Of a stretch of 64,000 bases of DNA, positions 10,110 through 19,049 are shown piece by piece; within the stretch, counting starts at the first letter, position 1; each line of letters starts with the position of its first letter. The stretch is taken from NCBI RefSeq assembly GCF_002252625.1, contig NZ_NQKW01000007.1, forward strand, positions 1 through 64,000, in the 5' to 3' direction. Source of the stretch: Synechococcus sp. 1G10. Lineage in GTDB: Bacteria; Cyanobacteriota; Cyanobacteriia; PCC-6307; Cyanobiaceae. The notes beneath the pieces are model-generated. The model was not told the DNA's origin and did no database searches. It saw nothing but the letters and a program-made list of their open reading frames with translations. Position numbers and translations under genes: made by a program.

Positions 10110-11349
10110 GCGGATCCAGCAGGGCGCCGAGGGCACTGATGAGCTGATGGGCCACGGCGAACTTGCCGGCGGGCTGGATGCGCAGCTCCCGCTCCCCCGG
10201 ACCAAGCAGCCAGCCTTCATTGCTGTTCACCCCGAAGCCTGCCTGCGGTTGATCGATCGGGTTGGCGAAGAGCAGATCACAGCCCTTGCGCTGCCGCTTG
10301 GCGCGGGCCTGGGAAAGCACATCCCCCGAGTGGGCGGCGAACCCCAGGATCCTTTGACCCTCGGGGCGGCGGGCGACCAGCTGAGCGAGCAGGTCCGGCA
10401 CCTCGCACCAGCCGGCGCTGAGGCTCGCGAGCAGATCCTGTTTGCTGAGCTTCTGGTGTTCGGGTGCGGCGCGGCCGTGATCCGCAACAGCGGCGGCCAT
10501 GGCCACCGCATCGGCCGCCGGTTGCAGCTTCTCCAGCGCCTGCCCCATGGCCGCACCGCTCTCGACGGGGTGCGTATGCAGACCTTCCAGCAAGAGCGGA
10601 TCGAGGTTGAGGGGGCCATGCACCAGGTCGACCTCAGCCCCCCGCAACCGGGCGGCCTGGGCGAGCATCACCCCCATCCGGCCACTGCTGGGATTGGTGA
10701 GGCAGCGGGCGGGATCAAGCCACTCGCGGGTGGGCCCGGCGCTCACCAGCAGCCGCCGCCCCTGCCAATCACGCCGCCAGCCATGCAGGCGCAGGGTTTC
10801 CAATCCCAGCAGCAGCTGCTGAGGCTCGGCCATCCGGCCAGCCCCCTGGCGGTCGCAGGCGAGCAGGCCAGCGGCCGGCCCCAGGGGCAGCACCCGCTCA
10901 AAGGCCTGCAGCTGATCCCAGTTGCGCCGCACCCCGGGCGCCCCCCACATCGCCGTGTTCATGGCGGCGGCCGCCAGCACCGGCGCCTCGGTGGCCAGCA
11001 GGGTGCTGGAGAGCAGGGTGTCGCCGGAGCCCTGAACCCAGCGAGCGAGGCTGGTGGCGCTGAGGGGGGCCAGCAGCACCAGCTCGGCCCACTCGGCCAG
11101 CTCCACATGCAGGGGCCGGGGCGCCCGGTGGCTCCACTGGTCCTCATCGAGGTGGCAGGCGGCCCGGCTGAGGCTGGCCAGGGCCACCGGGCTCACCAAC
11201 CGGGCCGCACTGGGGGTGAGCACGCAGCGCAGCTGGGCCCCGCGCTGGGCCAGGACACTTACCAGGGCAGGCAGCTTGATGGCGGCGATGCTGCCGGTGA
11301 TCGCCACCAGGATCCTGCAACCGTCGAGGGGATCCTGCTCACTCCTCAT
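10045..11349 (-). CDS. coaBC: Bifunctional phosphopantothenoylcysteine decarboxylase/synthetase
   Basis: Fused CoaC-CoaB (Dfp) enzyme for coenzyme A synthesis. The N-terminal flavoprotein half has GSIAAIK at the flavin-binding start, the invariant AAAMNTAMW motif and a substrate clamp. The C-terminal CTP-dependent synthetase half has VSAGPTREWLDPARCLTNPSSGRMG and the AAVAD motif. The ATG at 11349 overlaps the upstream small gene's stop by 11 bp. The C-terminus is Arg/Ala/Pro-rich beyond the family's usual end. Confidence 0.94.
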   Translation of the reverse strand: MRSEQDPLDGCRILVAITGSIAAIKLPALVSVLAQRGAQLRCVLTPSAARLVSPVALASLSRAACHLDEDQWSHRAPRPLHVELAEWAELVLLAPLSATSLARWVQGSGDTLLSSTLLATEAPVLAAAAMNTAMWGAPGVRRNWDQLQAFERVLPLGPAAGLLACDRQGAGRMAEPQQLLLGLETLRLHGWRRDWQGRRLLVSAGPTREWLDPARCLTNPSSGRMGVMLAQAARLRGAEVDLVHGPLNLDPLLLEGLHTHPVESGAAMGQALEKLQPAADAVAMAAAVADHGRAAPEHQKLSKQDLLASLSAGWCEVPDLLAQLVARRPEGQRILGFAAHSGDVLSQARAKRQRKGCDLLFANPIDQPQAGFGVNSNEGWLLGPGERELRIQPAGKFAVAHQLISALGALLDPLTLPADAPREGPAGRRAAADP

Positions 11350-11572
11350 CGAACGGTTCCTGGTCCACCAGATGCACGTAGGGGCGAGCGAGCTCGGGGC
11401 GATGGATCGCCAGGGCACGGATCAGGTGCCAGTCCTGCAGAGCGGCGAAGGGGGTGGGGTAATCGTCGTCGTCCAGGCGCTGGGCCAGCTCGGCGATGGA
11501 CGCCTCATCAAAGGCGGCCAGTCGCTCAGGCGTGATCGGGGTTGCGGACAAGGGGCCAATGGGGCGGAGCAC
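11339..11572 (-). CDS. DUF2555-like small cyanobacterial protein
   Basis: 77-aa acidic protein (RLAAFDEASIAELAQRLDDDDYPTPFAALQDWHLIRALAI). The short DDYPTPFAALQDWHLLRALA-type core matches my memory of the cyanobacteria-specific DUF2555 family, whose function is unknown. It overlaps coaBC by 11 bp on the same strand, so the two are cotranscribed and probably coupled. Confidence 0.7.
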   Translation of the reverse strand: MLRPIGPLSATPITPERLAAFDEASIAELAQRLDDDDYPTPFAALQDWHLIRALAIHRPELARPYVHLVDQEPFDEE

Positions 11573-11641
11573 AGCTCAATTCCAGCGCATCAGCCCCGCC
11601 ACTGGGCAGGGCTGATAAATTTCTGGAAGGGATATCCCAAC

Positions 11642-11714
11642 GGGGAATTAGCTCAGCTGGTAGAGCGCTGCGATCGCACCGCAGAGGTCAGGGGTTCGAG
11701 TCCCCTATTCTCCA
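11642..11714 (+). tRNA. tRNA-Ala (anticodon CGC)
   Basis: A 73-nt cloverleaf. The acceptor GGGGAAT pairs with ATTCTCC (one G-U), D arm GCTC/GAGC, anticodon stem CTGCG/CGCAG with loop ATCGCAC, T arm AGGGG/CCCCT around TTCGAGT, discriminator A. Anticodon CGC reads the GCG alanine codon, abundant in this high-GC genome. CCA is not encoded. The cyanobacterial HIP1 octamer GCGATCGC falls across the anticodon arm (11670-11677). Confidence 0.96.
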
Positions 11715-12155
11715 TCTCCTTACAACAAAGCAAGAATGATGAACTCTGGATTATTCCTGAGCGGTGATCGCACGGAAAGCTCCGCGTTCAATCAGCATCC
11801 AAGCCAGTGACCGCCGAACTCACAGCAAGCCCAAGTCACTGATATTCCAAGAAAAGACCACAGAAACATAATCTGCTAATCTTCAAACAAATATATATCT
11901 TCCGATACGCTTTTGCCTACTGATAATCCGCAAGAAGTCAGCGAGTATTTTCTTGGAGTCAAGCCTGCCAATACGGCGTCCGTTCAACCTCATTCCCAGA
12001 GGGGAATCTCCTTACTGCGCAGTCTCTGCAAACTGAACTATACCAACATCTCCAGAGATAACCGGCGAGGCTGGCGAATTCCTTCCAGGCCAACTCCAGC
12101 ACAGTGCACTGATTGCAGATAGCGTTCAACAGGCCGATTCATTTAACCGAACACC
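11715..12155. other. AT-richer intergenic region without a supported gene
   Basis: About 440 bases between the tRNA and the next gene, clearly less GC-rich than the surroundings. A TTG-started frame of 69 codons (11913-12122) exists but has no recognisable family and no convincing start signal, so I leave it uncalled. Confidence 0.5.
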
Positions 12156-12323
12156 ATGCCCATGGAGTGGACCCCCGAAGCTGAAGCCAGGCTCAAGGAG
12201 GTGCCGTTCTTCGTGCGCCCCGCCGTGCGGCGAAGGATCGAAAGCCTGGCCGCTGAGGCCTCCCTCACCAGCATCGACCTTGACTTCTACACAGCCGCCA
12301 AGGCCCGTTTCGGCGAAAAATAA
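12156..12323 (+). CDS. PCP_red-domain mini-protein (ChlB C-terminal-like), 55 aa
   Basis: A short ATG frame, MPMEWTPEAEARLKEVPFF and on. It matches the PCP_red domain found at the C-terminus of the ChlB/BchB subunit of light-independent protochlorophyllide reductase and as a stand-alone protein in cyanobacteria: W-T-x-E-A near the start, the VPFFVRPAVRRRIE block and a D-F-Y-T-A-A-K-A-R-F-G end. The stand-alone form may bind tetrapyrrole or protein partners; its role is not settled. Confidence 0.75.
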   Translation: MPMEWTPEAEARLKEVPFFVRPAVRRRIESLAAEASLTSIDLDFYTAAKARFGEK

Positions 12324-12455
12324 AGGTCTGCTGAGCGCTTGGGCCAGGCGGTCCTGATCGACTCCGGCTCAGTCAGGGAGGCTTGTTTCGCCTGGTTGGA
12401 GCCCCCCTGACCGGCCATAAGGTAAAAGGGAGAGCATTAAAGGTTGCTCCCATCC

Positions 12456-12656
12456 ATGTCGCAGTCCAAGCGAGAGCAGGTGGTGAGTCATCTGCGCTAC
12501 ATCCGCCAGGAACTCCGGGAGATGCACCAGGGGGTGATGGAAGACGGGCTGCTGCCGGAGGCCGGCGAGGTGCGCGGCGTCATGGCCCAGATGGAGGCGC
12601 TGCTGGAGCTGCTGGAAGGCAAGGGATCGCGCAAGAACAAGGACAGCGAAAGCTGA
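12456..12656 (+). CDS. Small helical hypothetical protein, 66 aa
   Basis: A charged, all-helical protein (MSQSKREQVVSHLRYIRQEL and on) with heptad-like Leu/Met spacing ending in a Lys/Ser-rich tail. I do not recognise a family. ATG 12456 fits the start of the predicted helix better than ATG 12444. Confidence 0.6.
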   Translation: MSQSKREQVVSHLRYIRQELREMHQGVMEDGLLPEAGEVRGVMAQMEALLELLEGKGSRKNKDSES

Positions 12657-12711
12657 GCCCTGGCGCAGGACTGGCAGGACGGCCTGAAAGGGTGTAGACC
12701 TGCGGCGGCAG

Positions 12712-13119
12712 GTGGCTGAGCCGGGTGATGGGGATCTCCAGCCAACGCACCTGCCAATTCTTCCCGTCCAAGGCCCAGCGTTGATCCGCCCGCAGCAGAC
12801 CCGGTTGCATCGTCAGGTAGCTCTGCAGGGCGAACGCCTGCGCAACTGGGCAGAGAATCCCTGGCGGCGTTTCTCCCTGGTGCTGATCACCGGGTTCGGA
12901 GCCTTTTTCTTCGGCGGGGCGGTGGGAACGCTCACCGGGGCCCTTTCCTATCTGGATCCGCTGGCGGCCCTGATCGTTGTGGTGCCGATCGAACTCTCGA
13001 TCCGCTGCCGCCGCTGGCTGCTGCAGCGCCCACAAGACCGCCTGACCCTGCAGCTGCTGGACGCCGGGCGCATCGGCCTGCTCTACGGACTGCTGCAGGA
13101 GGGCTTCAAGCTTCTCTGA
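12712..13119 (+). CDS. Ycf20-like (DUF565) membrane protein
   Basis: 135-aa protein from a GTG start. The core [20 protein letters not shown], then a small-residue helix and [17 protein letters not shown], match the Ycf20/DUF565 family of cyanobacteria and algal plastids. It has two hydrophobic helices (about 53-75 and 80-97). Ycf20 is linked to thermal dissipation in green algae; the molecular role here is unknown. The N-terminal 35 residues are weakly conserved and the start is uncertain. Its end overlaps convergent pyrB by 14 bp. Confidence 0.8.
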   Translation: MAEPGDGDLQPTHLPILPVQGPALIRPQQTRLHRQVALQGERLRNWAENPWRRFSLVLITGFGAFFFGGAVGTLTGALSYLDPLAALIVVVPIELSIRCRRWLLQRPQDRLTLQLLDAGRIGLLYGLLQEGFKLL

Positions 13120-14155
13120 GCTCATCGCCGCGGGCGGCCAGCAGATAAAGCAGGGCCATGCGCATCGGGATGCCGTTACGCACCTGCTCCGCCACCAGGC
13201 AGCGGTCGGGGTCATCCAGCAGGTCGCCGCTCATCTCCACGCCGCGGTTGACGGGACCTGGATGCAGCACCGGCACCGAGGACCCACACAGCTCCAGGCG
13301 CTTCAGGCTGAGACCGAAACGGCGGTGGTAACTCTCCAGGCTGGTGAGCAGGTGCTGGTGCATCCGCTCCCGCTGCAGCCGCAAGGTCATCACGGCATCG
13401 GCGCCGGGCAGGGCCCGCTCCAGCTGGCGCTCGATCCGGATCGAGCCACGGCTCACCACCGGATCCCTGGCCTGACCAGGGGGTGGTGCCGCAACGAACT
13501 CGGCGAAGGCATCGGGCAGCAGCGTGGCAGGGGCGCAGAGCACCACATGGGCACCGCAGGCGGTGAGTGCCCAGAGGTTGGAGCGCGCCACCCGCGAATG
13601 GAGCACGTCGCCCACGATCACGATCGTGCGGTCGCGGAGCGCTGCCGGGGTCGGCTGCTCCGGGGCGAAATGACGGGCGAGGGTGAACAGGTCGAGCAGC
13701 CCCTGGCTCGGGTGGCTGTGGAGTCCATCTCCACCGTTGAGCACCGCCACCGGCCGGCCGCCGCCCCGGCGTTCACGTTCGCGGTCGAGGTCGCGGGCCA
13801 GCGCTGCCGGAACACCGGCGCAGCGATGGCGCACCACCAGCACATCGGCACCCATGGCCACGTAGGTGAGGGCGGTATCGAGCAGGCTCTCCCCCTTGCT
13901 GAGGGAGCTCGAAGAGGGGGAGAAGCTCTGGACATCGGCCGAGAGGCGCCGAGCCGCCAGCTCGAAGCTGCTGCGGGTGCGGGTGCTGGGCTCGAAGAAC
14001 AGGCTGGTCACCTGCCGGCCCTGCAGGGCTGGCAGCTTGCGGGAGCCGCTGACGGGCATCACCCTGAAGCGCTGGGCCAGCTCCAGCACGGTGGCGAAAT
14101 CCTCGAGGCTGAAGGCCGCCAGATCGATCAGGTGCCGGTGCGACCAGCCGCTCAC
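13106..14155 (-). CDS. pyrB: Aspartate carbamoyltransferase catalytic subunit
   Basis: Condenses carbamoyl phosphate with aspartate, the committed step of pyrimidine synthesis (349 aa). The carbamoyl-phosphate site [19 protein letters not shown], the HPSQGLLDL segment and [12 protein letters not shown] are all present. The start is GTG 14155 ([15 protein letters not shown]), which overlaps the upstream glycosylase stop as GTGA; the frame stays open 246 bp further but reads antisense low-complexity there. Residues about 235-262 form a longer Pro/Gly-containing loop than in enteric enzymes. Confidence 0.96.
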   Translation of the reverse strand: MSGWSHRHLIDLAAFSLEDFATVLELAQRFRVMPVSGSRKLPALQGRQVTSLFFEPSTRTRSSFELAARRLSADVQSFSPSSSSLSKGESLLDTALTYVAMGADVLVVRHRCAGVPAALARDLDRERERRGGGRPVAVLNGGDGLHSHPSQGLLDLFTLARHFAPEQPTPAALRDRTIVIVGDVLHSRVARSNLWALTACGAHVVLCAPATLLPDAFAEFVAAPPPGQARDPVVSRGSIRIERQLERALPGADAVMTLRLQRERMHQHLLTSLESYHRRFGLSLKRLELCGSSVPVLHPGPVNRGVEMSGDLLDDPDRCLVAEQVRNGIPMRMALLYLLAARGDELREA

Positions 14156-14952
14156 GGCTCCATCCCCGACCCAGCCGCCACCGGCAACACCGCCTCTGGC
14201 TTCAGGGCCACGGAATGCGCCGGGGTGCGGTCGCCACGGGCCCGGCGACTGACGCTGCGACTGGCCTTCAGGTACCAGCGCCAGGGCAGCTCCACCCCCC
14301 TGGTGATGCCGATGCGGGTGGTGTTGAGCAGCGGGTCCTGACCCTGCAGCTGCTGCTGCCGCCACCAGGCCAGCAGGGCCGGGGGCCTCGGCGCCAGCCA
14401 CACTCCGCCAGCTGAATCCACCGGCTGGCCGTCGTGGCGGCGATCCAGGCCGAAGCGACGCGCCAGCAGGGCGGGGCCAGCGGCGGTGCGCTCTGGCTCA
14501 CCCGCCAGGGCCACGGCCCTCAGCAGGACACCGTTCGCCCAGCCTTCACGGTCGGTGACCACATTCACGCAGTGATGGATGCCATGACTGAGGTAAACGT
14601 AGAAGCGCCCCGGCGGGCCGAACAGAGTTTCGTTGGAGGGAGAGCGACGCCTGTGACCGTGGCAGGCGGGCTCGCTCTGGCAGTAGGCCTCGGTTTCCAC
14701 CACCAGGCCCCGGAGGCAGCGTCCATCCTCGAAGCGGCGCAGCAACTGGCAGCCCACCAGATCCGGACCCACCTGATCGGCACCGCGCGCAAAGAAGGCG
14801 GGCGTCAGGAGATCGACACCCTCGCTGCCAGGAGCGGCCCTGGGAGCGGATGCCGCCAGACTGGAGGCCACCACCCCCTCTGTGGGTTGGTCTCTGCTTG
14901 TCTTTCGCGTCTGTTTCGTGTCCAACGCTCTCTCCAGCTTCAATCTCGGCAC
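14152..14952 (-). CDS. 3-methyladenine DNA glycosylase (AAG/Mpg family)
   Basis: Removes alkylated purines from DNA. Seen: [20 protein letters not shown], the catalytic [14 protein letters not shown] block (Glu activates water), [15 protein letters not shown] with the intercalating Tyr, and NGVLLRAVA. Length is 266 aa from ATG 14952, but that start lies 35 bp inside an oppositely oriented small gene, so a GTG about 80 bp further in is a fair alternative. Translationally coupled to pyrB by a GTGA overlap. Confidence 0.9.
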   Translation of the reverse strand: MPRLKLERALDTKQTRKTSRDQPTEGVVASSLAASAPRAAPGSEGVDLLTPAFFARGADQVGPDLVGCQLLRRFEDGRCLRGLVVETEAYCQSEPACHGHRRRSPSNETLFGPPGRFYVYLSHGIHHCVNVVTDREGWANGVLLRAVALAGEPERTAAGPALLARRFGLDRRHDGQPVDSAGGVWLAPRPPALLAWWRQQQLQGQDPLLNTTRIGITRGVELPWRWYLKASRSVSRRARGDRTPAHSVALKPEAVLPVAAGSGMEP

Positions 14953-15061
14953 CGTGCTGCTGGCCGGCAGCGGTCTGTTCTGCCTGGCGACCCTCTACTT
15001 CGGCACCAAGGGTGGTTACTACGACAGCGACGACTACGACGGCAACGGCACCGCCCACTGA
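14918..15061 (+). CDS. 47-aa single-helix membrane protein
   Basis: A GTG-started frame reading [18 protein letters not shown], then [20 protein letters not shown]. It has one transmembrane helix (about 11-29) and an acidic, Tyr/Asp-rich tail ending in GTAH. I recall similar tiny proteins annotated only as conserved hypotheticals in marine Synechococcus; no function is known to me. It is divergent from, and overlaps, the glycosylase 5' end by 35 bp. Confidence 0.6.
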   Translation: MSNALSSFNLGTVLLAGSGLFCLATLYFGTKGGYYDSDDYDGNGTAH

Positions 15062-15092
15062 AGTTGGGGCGCTGGGGCGGCGGGCGCAGCGC

Positions 15093-15392
15093 TCAGCCCT
15101 GGCGGTGCAGCTGCTCTGATTCAGGGCAGTCTTCGGCGGTTTCGAGATCCTCTGCCCTGGCACTGCGGCTGAAGTGCGCCAGGCGGGTGCTCACCGCTCC
15201 GATCGAATCGAGGCGAACGCTCTCCTCCCAACTGTGTAACTCGTCGTCCTCCTCCTCGTCGTAACGCAGGGTGACCAGGTCGCCGGCGATCTCCACCACC
15301 AGAGCCTGCTCGATCCAGCGCTGCTGATCCCGCAGGAACACCCAGACAGGTCGCTTCTCGCTGCAGAACTGATCCAGCTTCCGGTGCAGCAT
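15093..15392 (-). CDS. Hypothetical protein, 99 aa
   Basis: Soluble protein with the look of a small beta-domain: VWVFLRDQQRWIEQALVVEI followed by AGDLVTLRYDEEEDDELHSW. The pattern (hydrophobic strands, then acidic loop, then SVRLDSIGAVSTRLA) recalls short cyanobacterial hypotheticals with an SH3-like or KOW-like fold, but I cannot name a family. Confidence 0.6.
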   Translation of the reverse strand: MLHRKLDQFCSEKRPVWVFLRDQQRWIEQALVVEIAGDLVTLRYDEEEDDELHSWEESVRLDSIGAVSTRLAHFSRSARAEDLETAEDCPESEQLHRQG

Positions 15393-15418
15393 CCTGAGCT
15401 CCGACTCCAGCGGGCCGA

Positions 15419-16321
15419 GTGCGGATCGGGGCCCGGATCCCCCTGATCCTAGGGATACTTCAGAGGATCCCTCGTTTCGGCCCCGTGGCCGAGCTGCCCC
15501 CGGTGACGATCTCCTCGCCCCAGACCACCGCGCCGGCCGGCAGCCCCCTGCCCGGTCCCGCCGACAGCGTGGAGGCGATCCGGCTGCAGCTGCGCAGCTG
15601 GCCGGAGGTGGAGGAGTACCTGAGGGGCTGCAAGGGGGTGATCGTGCCGCTTGGCTCCACCGAACAGCACGGCCCCACCGGCGCCATCGGCACCGATGCC
15701 CTCACCGCCGAAGCGGTGGCCCTGGAGGTGGGTCGCCGCACCGGTGTGCTGGTCACGCCTGCCCAGGCCTTCGGCATGGCCGAACACCACCTGGGCTTCG
15801 CGGGCACGATCAGCCTCCAGCCCTCCACGCTGCTGGCCGTGATCCACGACGTGGTGCTGTCGCTGGCCCGCCATGGCTTCGAGCGGATCTTCGTGATCAA
15901 CGGCCATGGCGGCAACATCGCCACCACCCGGGCCGCCTTTGCCGAGGCCTACGCCACTGCCGCCAGCCGGGGCCTGGCGGCGGCCCCTGGGCTGCGCTGC
16001 CAACTGGCCAACTGGTTCATGGCCGGTCCTGTGATGAGGGAGGCCCGCGAGCGCTACGGCAACCGCGAAGGGCACCACGCCACCCCCAGCGAAATCGCCC
16101 TCACCATGCACCTGGAGCCGAGCCTGGTGGCGAAACAGCGGCCCCTGCCGGAGCCAGCGCCCGCCGGGCCGATCCATGGGCCCGAGGATTTCCGCCGACG
16201 CCACCCCGATGGGCGCATGGGCTCCGACCCCTATCTCGCCAGCGCCGACGATGGCAAACGCTTCCTCGAACTGGCCGCCGAAGCCCTCAGCCACGATCTG
16301 GAAACCTTTCTGAGCGAGTGA
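15419..16321 (+). CDS. Creatininase/creatinine amidohydrolase family protein
   Basis: Metal-dependent amidohydrolase of the creatininase fold (300 aa). Visible motifs: VIVPLGSTEQHGPTGAIGTD with metal-ligand Glu, His and Asp, FVINGHGGN, and the EGHHATPSEIALTMH segment. In cyanobacteria members of this family occur beside gatC, as here; the physiological substrate is unknown. The first 45 residues are non-conserved and a downstream start is possible. Confidence 0.86.
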   Translation: MRIGARIPLILGILQRIPRFGPVAELPPVTISSPQTTAPAGSPLPGPADSVEAIRLQLRSWPEVEEYLRGCKGVIVPLGSTEQHGPTGAIGTDALTAEAVALEVGRRTGVLVTPAQAFGMAEHHLGFAGTISLQPSTLLAVIHDVVLSLARHGFERIFVINGHGGNIATTRAAFAEAYATAASRGLAAAPGLRCQLANWFMAGPVMREARERYGNREGHHATPSEIALTMHLEPSLVAKQRPLPEPAPAGPIHGPEDFRRRHPDGRMGSDPYLASADDGKRFLELAAEALSHDLETFLSE

Positions 16322-16394
16322 ACGGGACATGTCCGAGGCGTGCCCGGGCTGCTCCAGTTAGGTTCAGGCCAGCAGAGCCAGCTTCACCGCAACG

Positions 16395-16688
16395 ATGGGC
16401 AAGATTTCCTCAGACGACGTGCGCAAGGTGGCCCAGCTGGCTCGCCTGGATCTGCCCGAGGCCAAGATCGCGACCTACACAACCCAGCTGGAGCGCATCC
16501 TCGAGTATGTGGCGCACCTGGAGCAGGTGGATACGGAGGGGGTACCTCCCACCACCCGGGCGGTGGAAGTGGTCAATGTGACCCGCGCCGACAAGGTGGA
16601 GGAGACTCCCGTACGAGAGGAGTTGCTGGAGCTGGCACCCCAGCGGGAGGGCGACTTTTTCCGGGTTCCTCAGATTCTGGCCAGCTGA
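16395..16688 (+). CDS. gatC: Asp-tRNA(Asn)/Glu-tRNA(Gln) amidotransferase subunit C
   Basis: 97-aa GatC, which clamps GatA to GatB in the amidotransferase that corrects misacylated Glu-tRNA(Gln). The opening [20 protein letters not shown] and the [17 protein letters not shown] middle are characteristic, as is the closing [10 protein letters not shown]. Confidence 0.95.
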   Translation: MGKISSDDVRKVAQLARLDLPEAKIATYTTQLERILEYVAHLEQVDTEGVPPTTRAVEVVNVTRADKVEETPVREELLELAPQREGDFFRVPQILAS

Positions 16689-16718
16689 GCTGACTGGGGT
16701 TGATCTGATCTGATTACC

Positions 16719-17759
16719 TCAGCCTGCGGAGGAGCGGGGCACCGGCGAGACGGCAGTTCGGTGCAACAGCGAAAGCAGGTGGCGGCGGGAGCGGGCTGTG
16801 GGCATCAACGCCGCGATCGGGCGCAGGCGGCTGCGCCGGCGCTTGTGGCTGCGGATGCCGAAGAAGATGTCGTAGAGAAAGTTGATGCCGTCGTGGGGAG
16901 TTTCGAAGAACCCCAGACGCTGGGGTGATCCCTTTGCGTCGAGCAGAGGCTTGGTGGCCCTGTAAGCCGGTTGATACTCGAACCAGGGAATCGAGGGCCA
17001 GAGGTGATGCACGAGATGATAGTTCTGCCCCATGATCAACCAGTTCATCATCCGACTGGGGTAGACCCTGGCGTTATGCCAGCGGTTGCGCGACTTGAAG
17101 GGGCGGTGGGGCAGGTAGTCGAAGAAGAGGCCAAGCGTGACGCCCACCATCAACGCCGGGGCGAACCAACAATTGAAGATGAACGACTGAAAATTGAATT
17201 TGAAGGCAGCCAGCACTATCGAGACGAAAATGGCGCGGGCAATGCCCCATTCCAGCAACTCCCACTTGCGCCAGAGACGGTGGCGGAAGAAAAAGACTTC
17301 GTGATAGAAGAAGCGCGGTGCAATCAGCCAGAGCGGTCCGAAGGTGGAGACGATGTGGTCGGGATCGCGCTTCGGATCATTGACGTGGGCGTGATGCTGC
17401 AGATGCACCCGGGTGAACACCGGGAAGCTGAAGCCCAGCAGCAGCGCAGCCCCGTGGCCCATCACGGCGTTCCAGAAGCGGCTTGGGTGGGCGGCGTTGT
17501 GGCAGGCGTCGTGGATGACGGTGCCCTCCAGGTGCAGGGCCAGGAATCCCAGAGCCAGAAGCAGGGGCAGCGGCCACTGGGGCACGAACCAGCCCCAGAT
17601 GGTGAGCCCCGCCAGAGCGAAGCCTCCGAGGAAGAGCACCACGGTGGGATTCCAGGCCGATGGGGGATCGAGGAATTCCTTCGGCACCGACCGAAGCGTG
17701 GCGCCTGAAGGCAAGACTTCGGTGGCAGGTTCGGGCGACAGGGCCAACATTCGGGTCAT
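16719..17759 (-). CDS. crtR: Beta-carotene hydroxylase CrtR
   Basis: Membrane di-iron hydroxylase of the fatty-acid-desaturase superfamily that makes zeaxanthin from beta-carotene. Three histidine clusters are present: HDACHNAAH (about 83-91), HLQHHAH (about 119-125) and NYHLVHH (about 250). Four hydrophobic spans lie between them. At 346 aa it is longer than usual because of a basic Arg-rich C-terminal tail after DIFFGIRSHK. Confidence 0.93.
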   Translation of the reverse strand: MTRMLALSPEPATEVLPSGATLRSVPKEFLDPPSAWNPTVVLFLGGFALAGLTIWGWFVPQWPLPLLLALGFLALHLEGTVIHDACHNAAHPSRFWNAVMGHGAALLLGFSFPVFTRVHLQHHAHVNDPKRDPDHIVSTFGPLWLIAPRFFYHEVFFFRHRLWRKWELLEWGIARAIFVSIVLAAFKFNFQSFIFNCWFAPALMVGVTLGLFFDYLPHRPFKSRNRWHNARVYPSRMMNWLIMGQNYHLVHHLWPSIPWFEYQPAYRATKPLLDAKGSPQRLGFFETPHDGINFLYDIFFGIRSHKRRRSRLRPIAALMPTARSRRHLLSLLHRTAVSPVPRSSAG

Positions 17760-17795
17760 CGCCGCAGACCACGCCTCTACAAACGGGTTCCCACC

Positions 17796-19049
17796 TTACG
17801 GGCACAAGCCAGGCTGCCGCAGCGGCGCCGGCAGACGCAGGCTGCTCAGACACGACAACCCCACCAGCACCGTTGAGCACCACAGGCAGGCCTGCAGGCC
17901 GCCCACCAGAAACAAAGCACCGGAGAGCAGGGTGCCCACCAGCCGGCCAGCGGCATTGGCCATGTAATAGAAGCCCACGTTGAGGCTCACCGATTCGGCG
18001 TCGGTGTAGGCCAGCACCATGTAGCTGTGGATCGAGGAATTCATCGCGAACACCACGCCGAAGGCGGCCAGCCCCACCACGATCGCCACCCCCGGCTGGG
18101 CCGCCTCCCGCCACAGGGCCACGGCGATCAGGGCCGGGATGGCCGTGAGCACGGCGCTCCAGAACTGCACGGCTGACACCCCCGGCGGAGCGGTCTGACC
18201 CCAGCTGCGCCGCAGGGCCGGAGCCGAGGCCTGCACGATCCCGTAGCCGATCACCCAGAGGCCCATGAAGCCGCCGGCCTCCCAGTAGCGCCAACCGAGG
18301 GTGGTCTGCAGGAACACGGGCAGGGCCACCACGAACCAGACATCTCTGGCGCCGAACAGGAAGAAGCGGGCCGTTGAGAGCACATTGATGCCCTTCGATT
18401 TGGAGAACAGGGCCGTGAAGGCCGGTTTCTCCTTCATGCGGCCGATCTCACCTGGCAGCACGAGGGTGACCAGGAAAGCCAGGAACAGCCCGGCGGCCAT
18501 TGCCGCAACGGCGGCATTGAAGCCGATCGTGGCGAGCAGCACCCCTCCCAGGAAAAAACCCACTCCCTTGAGGGCGTTCTTGGAGCCGGTGAGGATCGCC
18601 ACCCACCTGAACAGCTGAGCTTCGCCGCGGTTGGGATCGCCTGGGGTTTCCGGCACCACGGTCTTGATGGCGCTCTTGGCGCTCATCTTGTTGAGGTCCT
18701 TGGCGATGCCGCTGATCGCCTGGGCCACCATCACGTAGGCCACGCTCCACCAGCGCGGCCAGCCTTCGGCCACCGGAATCAGCATCAGCAGGGCAGCCAC
18801 CTGCAGCAACGTGCCCGCCCAGAGCGTGAGCCGCAGCCCGAAACGGGCCCCCAGCCAGCCGCCGTAGAGGTTGGTGAGAATGCCGAAGAATTCGTAGAAC
18901 AGAAACAGAAAGGCGATCTCCAGGGTGGTGTAACCCAGCTGGTGGAAATGGAACACCACGAGCATGCGCAGCGCCCCATCAGTGAGGGTGAAGGCCCAGT
19001 AATTGGCCGTCACGATCGCGTATTGCTGCAGCCCGGTGAGCTGTTTCAC
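17796..19049 (-). CDS. arsJ: ArsJ-type organoarsenical efflux permease (MFS)
   Basis: Major-facilitator protein (417 aa, about 11-12 helices) of the ArsJ family, which expels 1-arseno-3-phosphoglycerate. That product breaks down outside to arsenate, giving net arsenate export. The N-terminus [21 protein letters not shown] and the [13 protein letters not shown] loop fit ArsJ. The GTG start at 19049 overlaps the GAPDH stop (GTGA), the coupled gap-arsJ arrangement known from Pseudomonas and cyanobacteria. It belongs functionally with arsR-acr3 at 23.8-25.2 kb. Confidence 0.88.
   Translation of the reverse strand: MKQLTGLQQYAIVTANYWAFTLTDGALRMLVVFHFHQLGYTTLEIAFLFLFYEFFGILTNLYGGWLGARFGLRLTLWAGTLLQVAALLMLIPVAEGWPRWWSVAYVMVAQAISGIAKDLNKMSAKSAIKTVVPETPGDPNRGEAQLFRWVAILTGSKNALKGVGFFLGGVLLATIGFNAAVAAMAAGLFLAFLVTLVLPGEIGRMKEKPAFTALFSKSKGINVLSTARFFLFGARDVWFVVALPVFLQTTLGWRYWEAGGFMGLWVIGYGIVQASAPALRRSWGQTAPPGVSAVQFWSAVLTAIPALIAVALWREAAQPGVAIVVGLAAFGVVFAMNSSIHSYMVLAYTDAESVSLNVGFYYMANAAGRLVGTLLSGALFLVGGLQACLWCSTVLVGLSCLSSLRLPAPLRQPGLCP

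Noticed and set aside
10147-11535. 462-codon open frame opposite coaBC
   Set aside because: Antisense shadow; the minus strand has the full CoaC and CoaB motifs.
11642-11714. tRNA-Ala as attachment site of an island
   Set aside because: The genes on both sides are conserved chromosomal genes, and no integrase or direct repeat of the tRNA 3' end was noticed.
11913-12122. 69-codon frame after the tRNA
   Set aside because: TTG start, no recognisable family, no ribosome-binding site that convinces.
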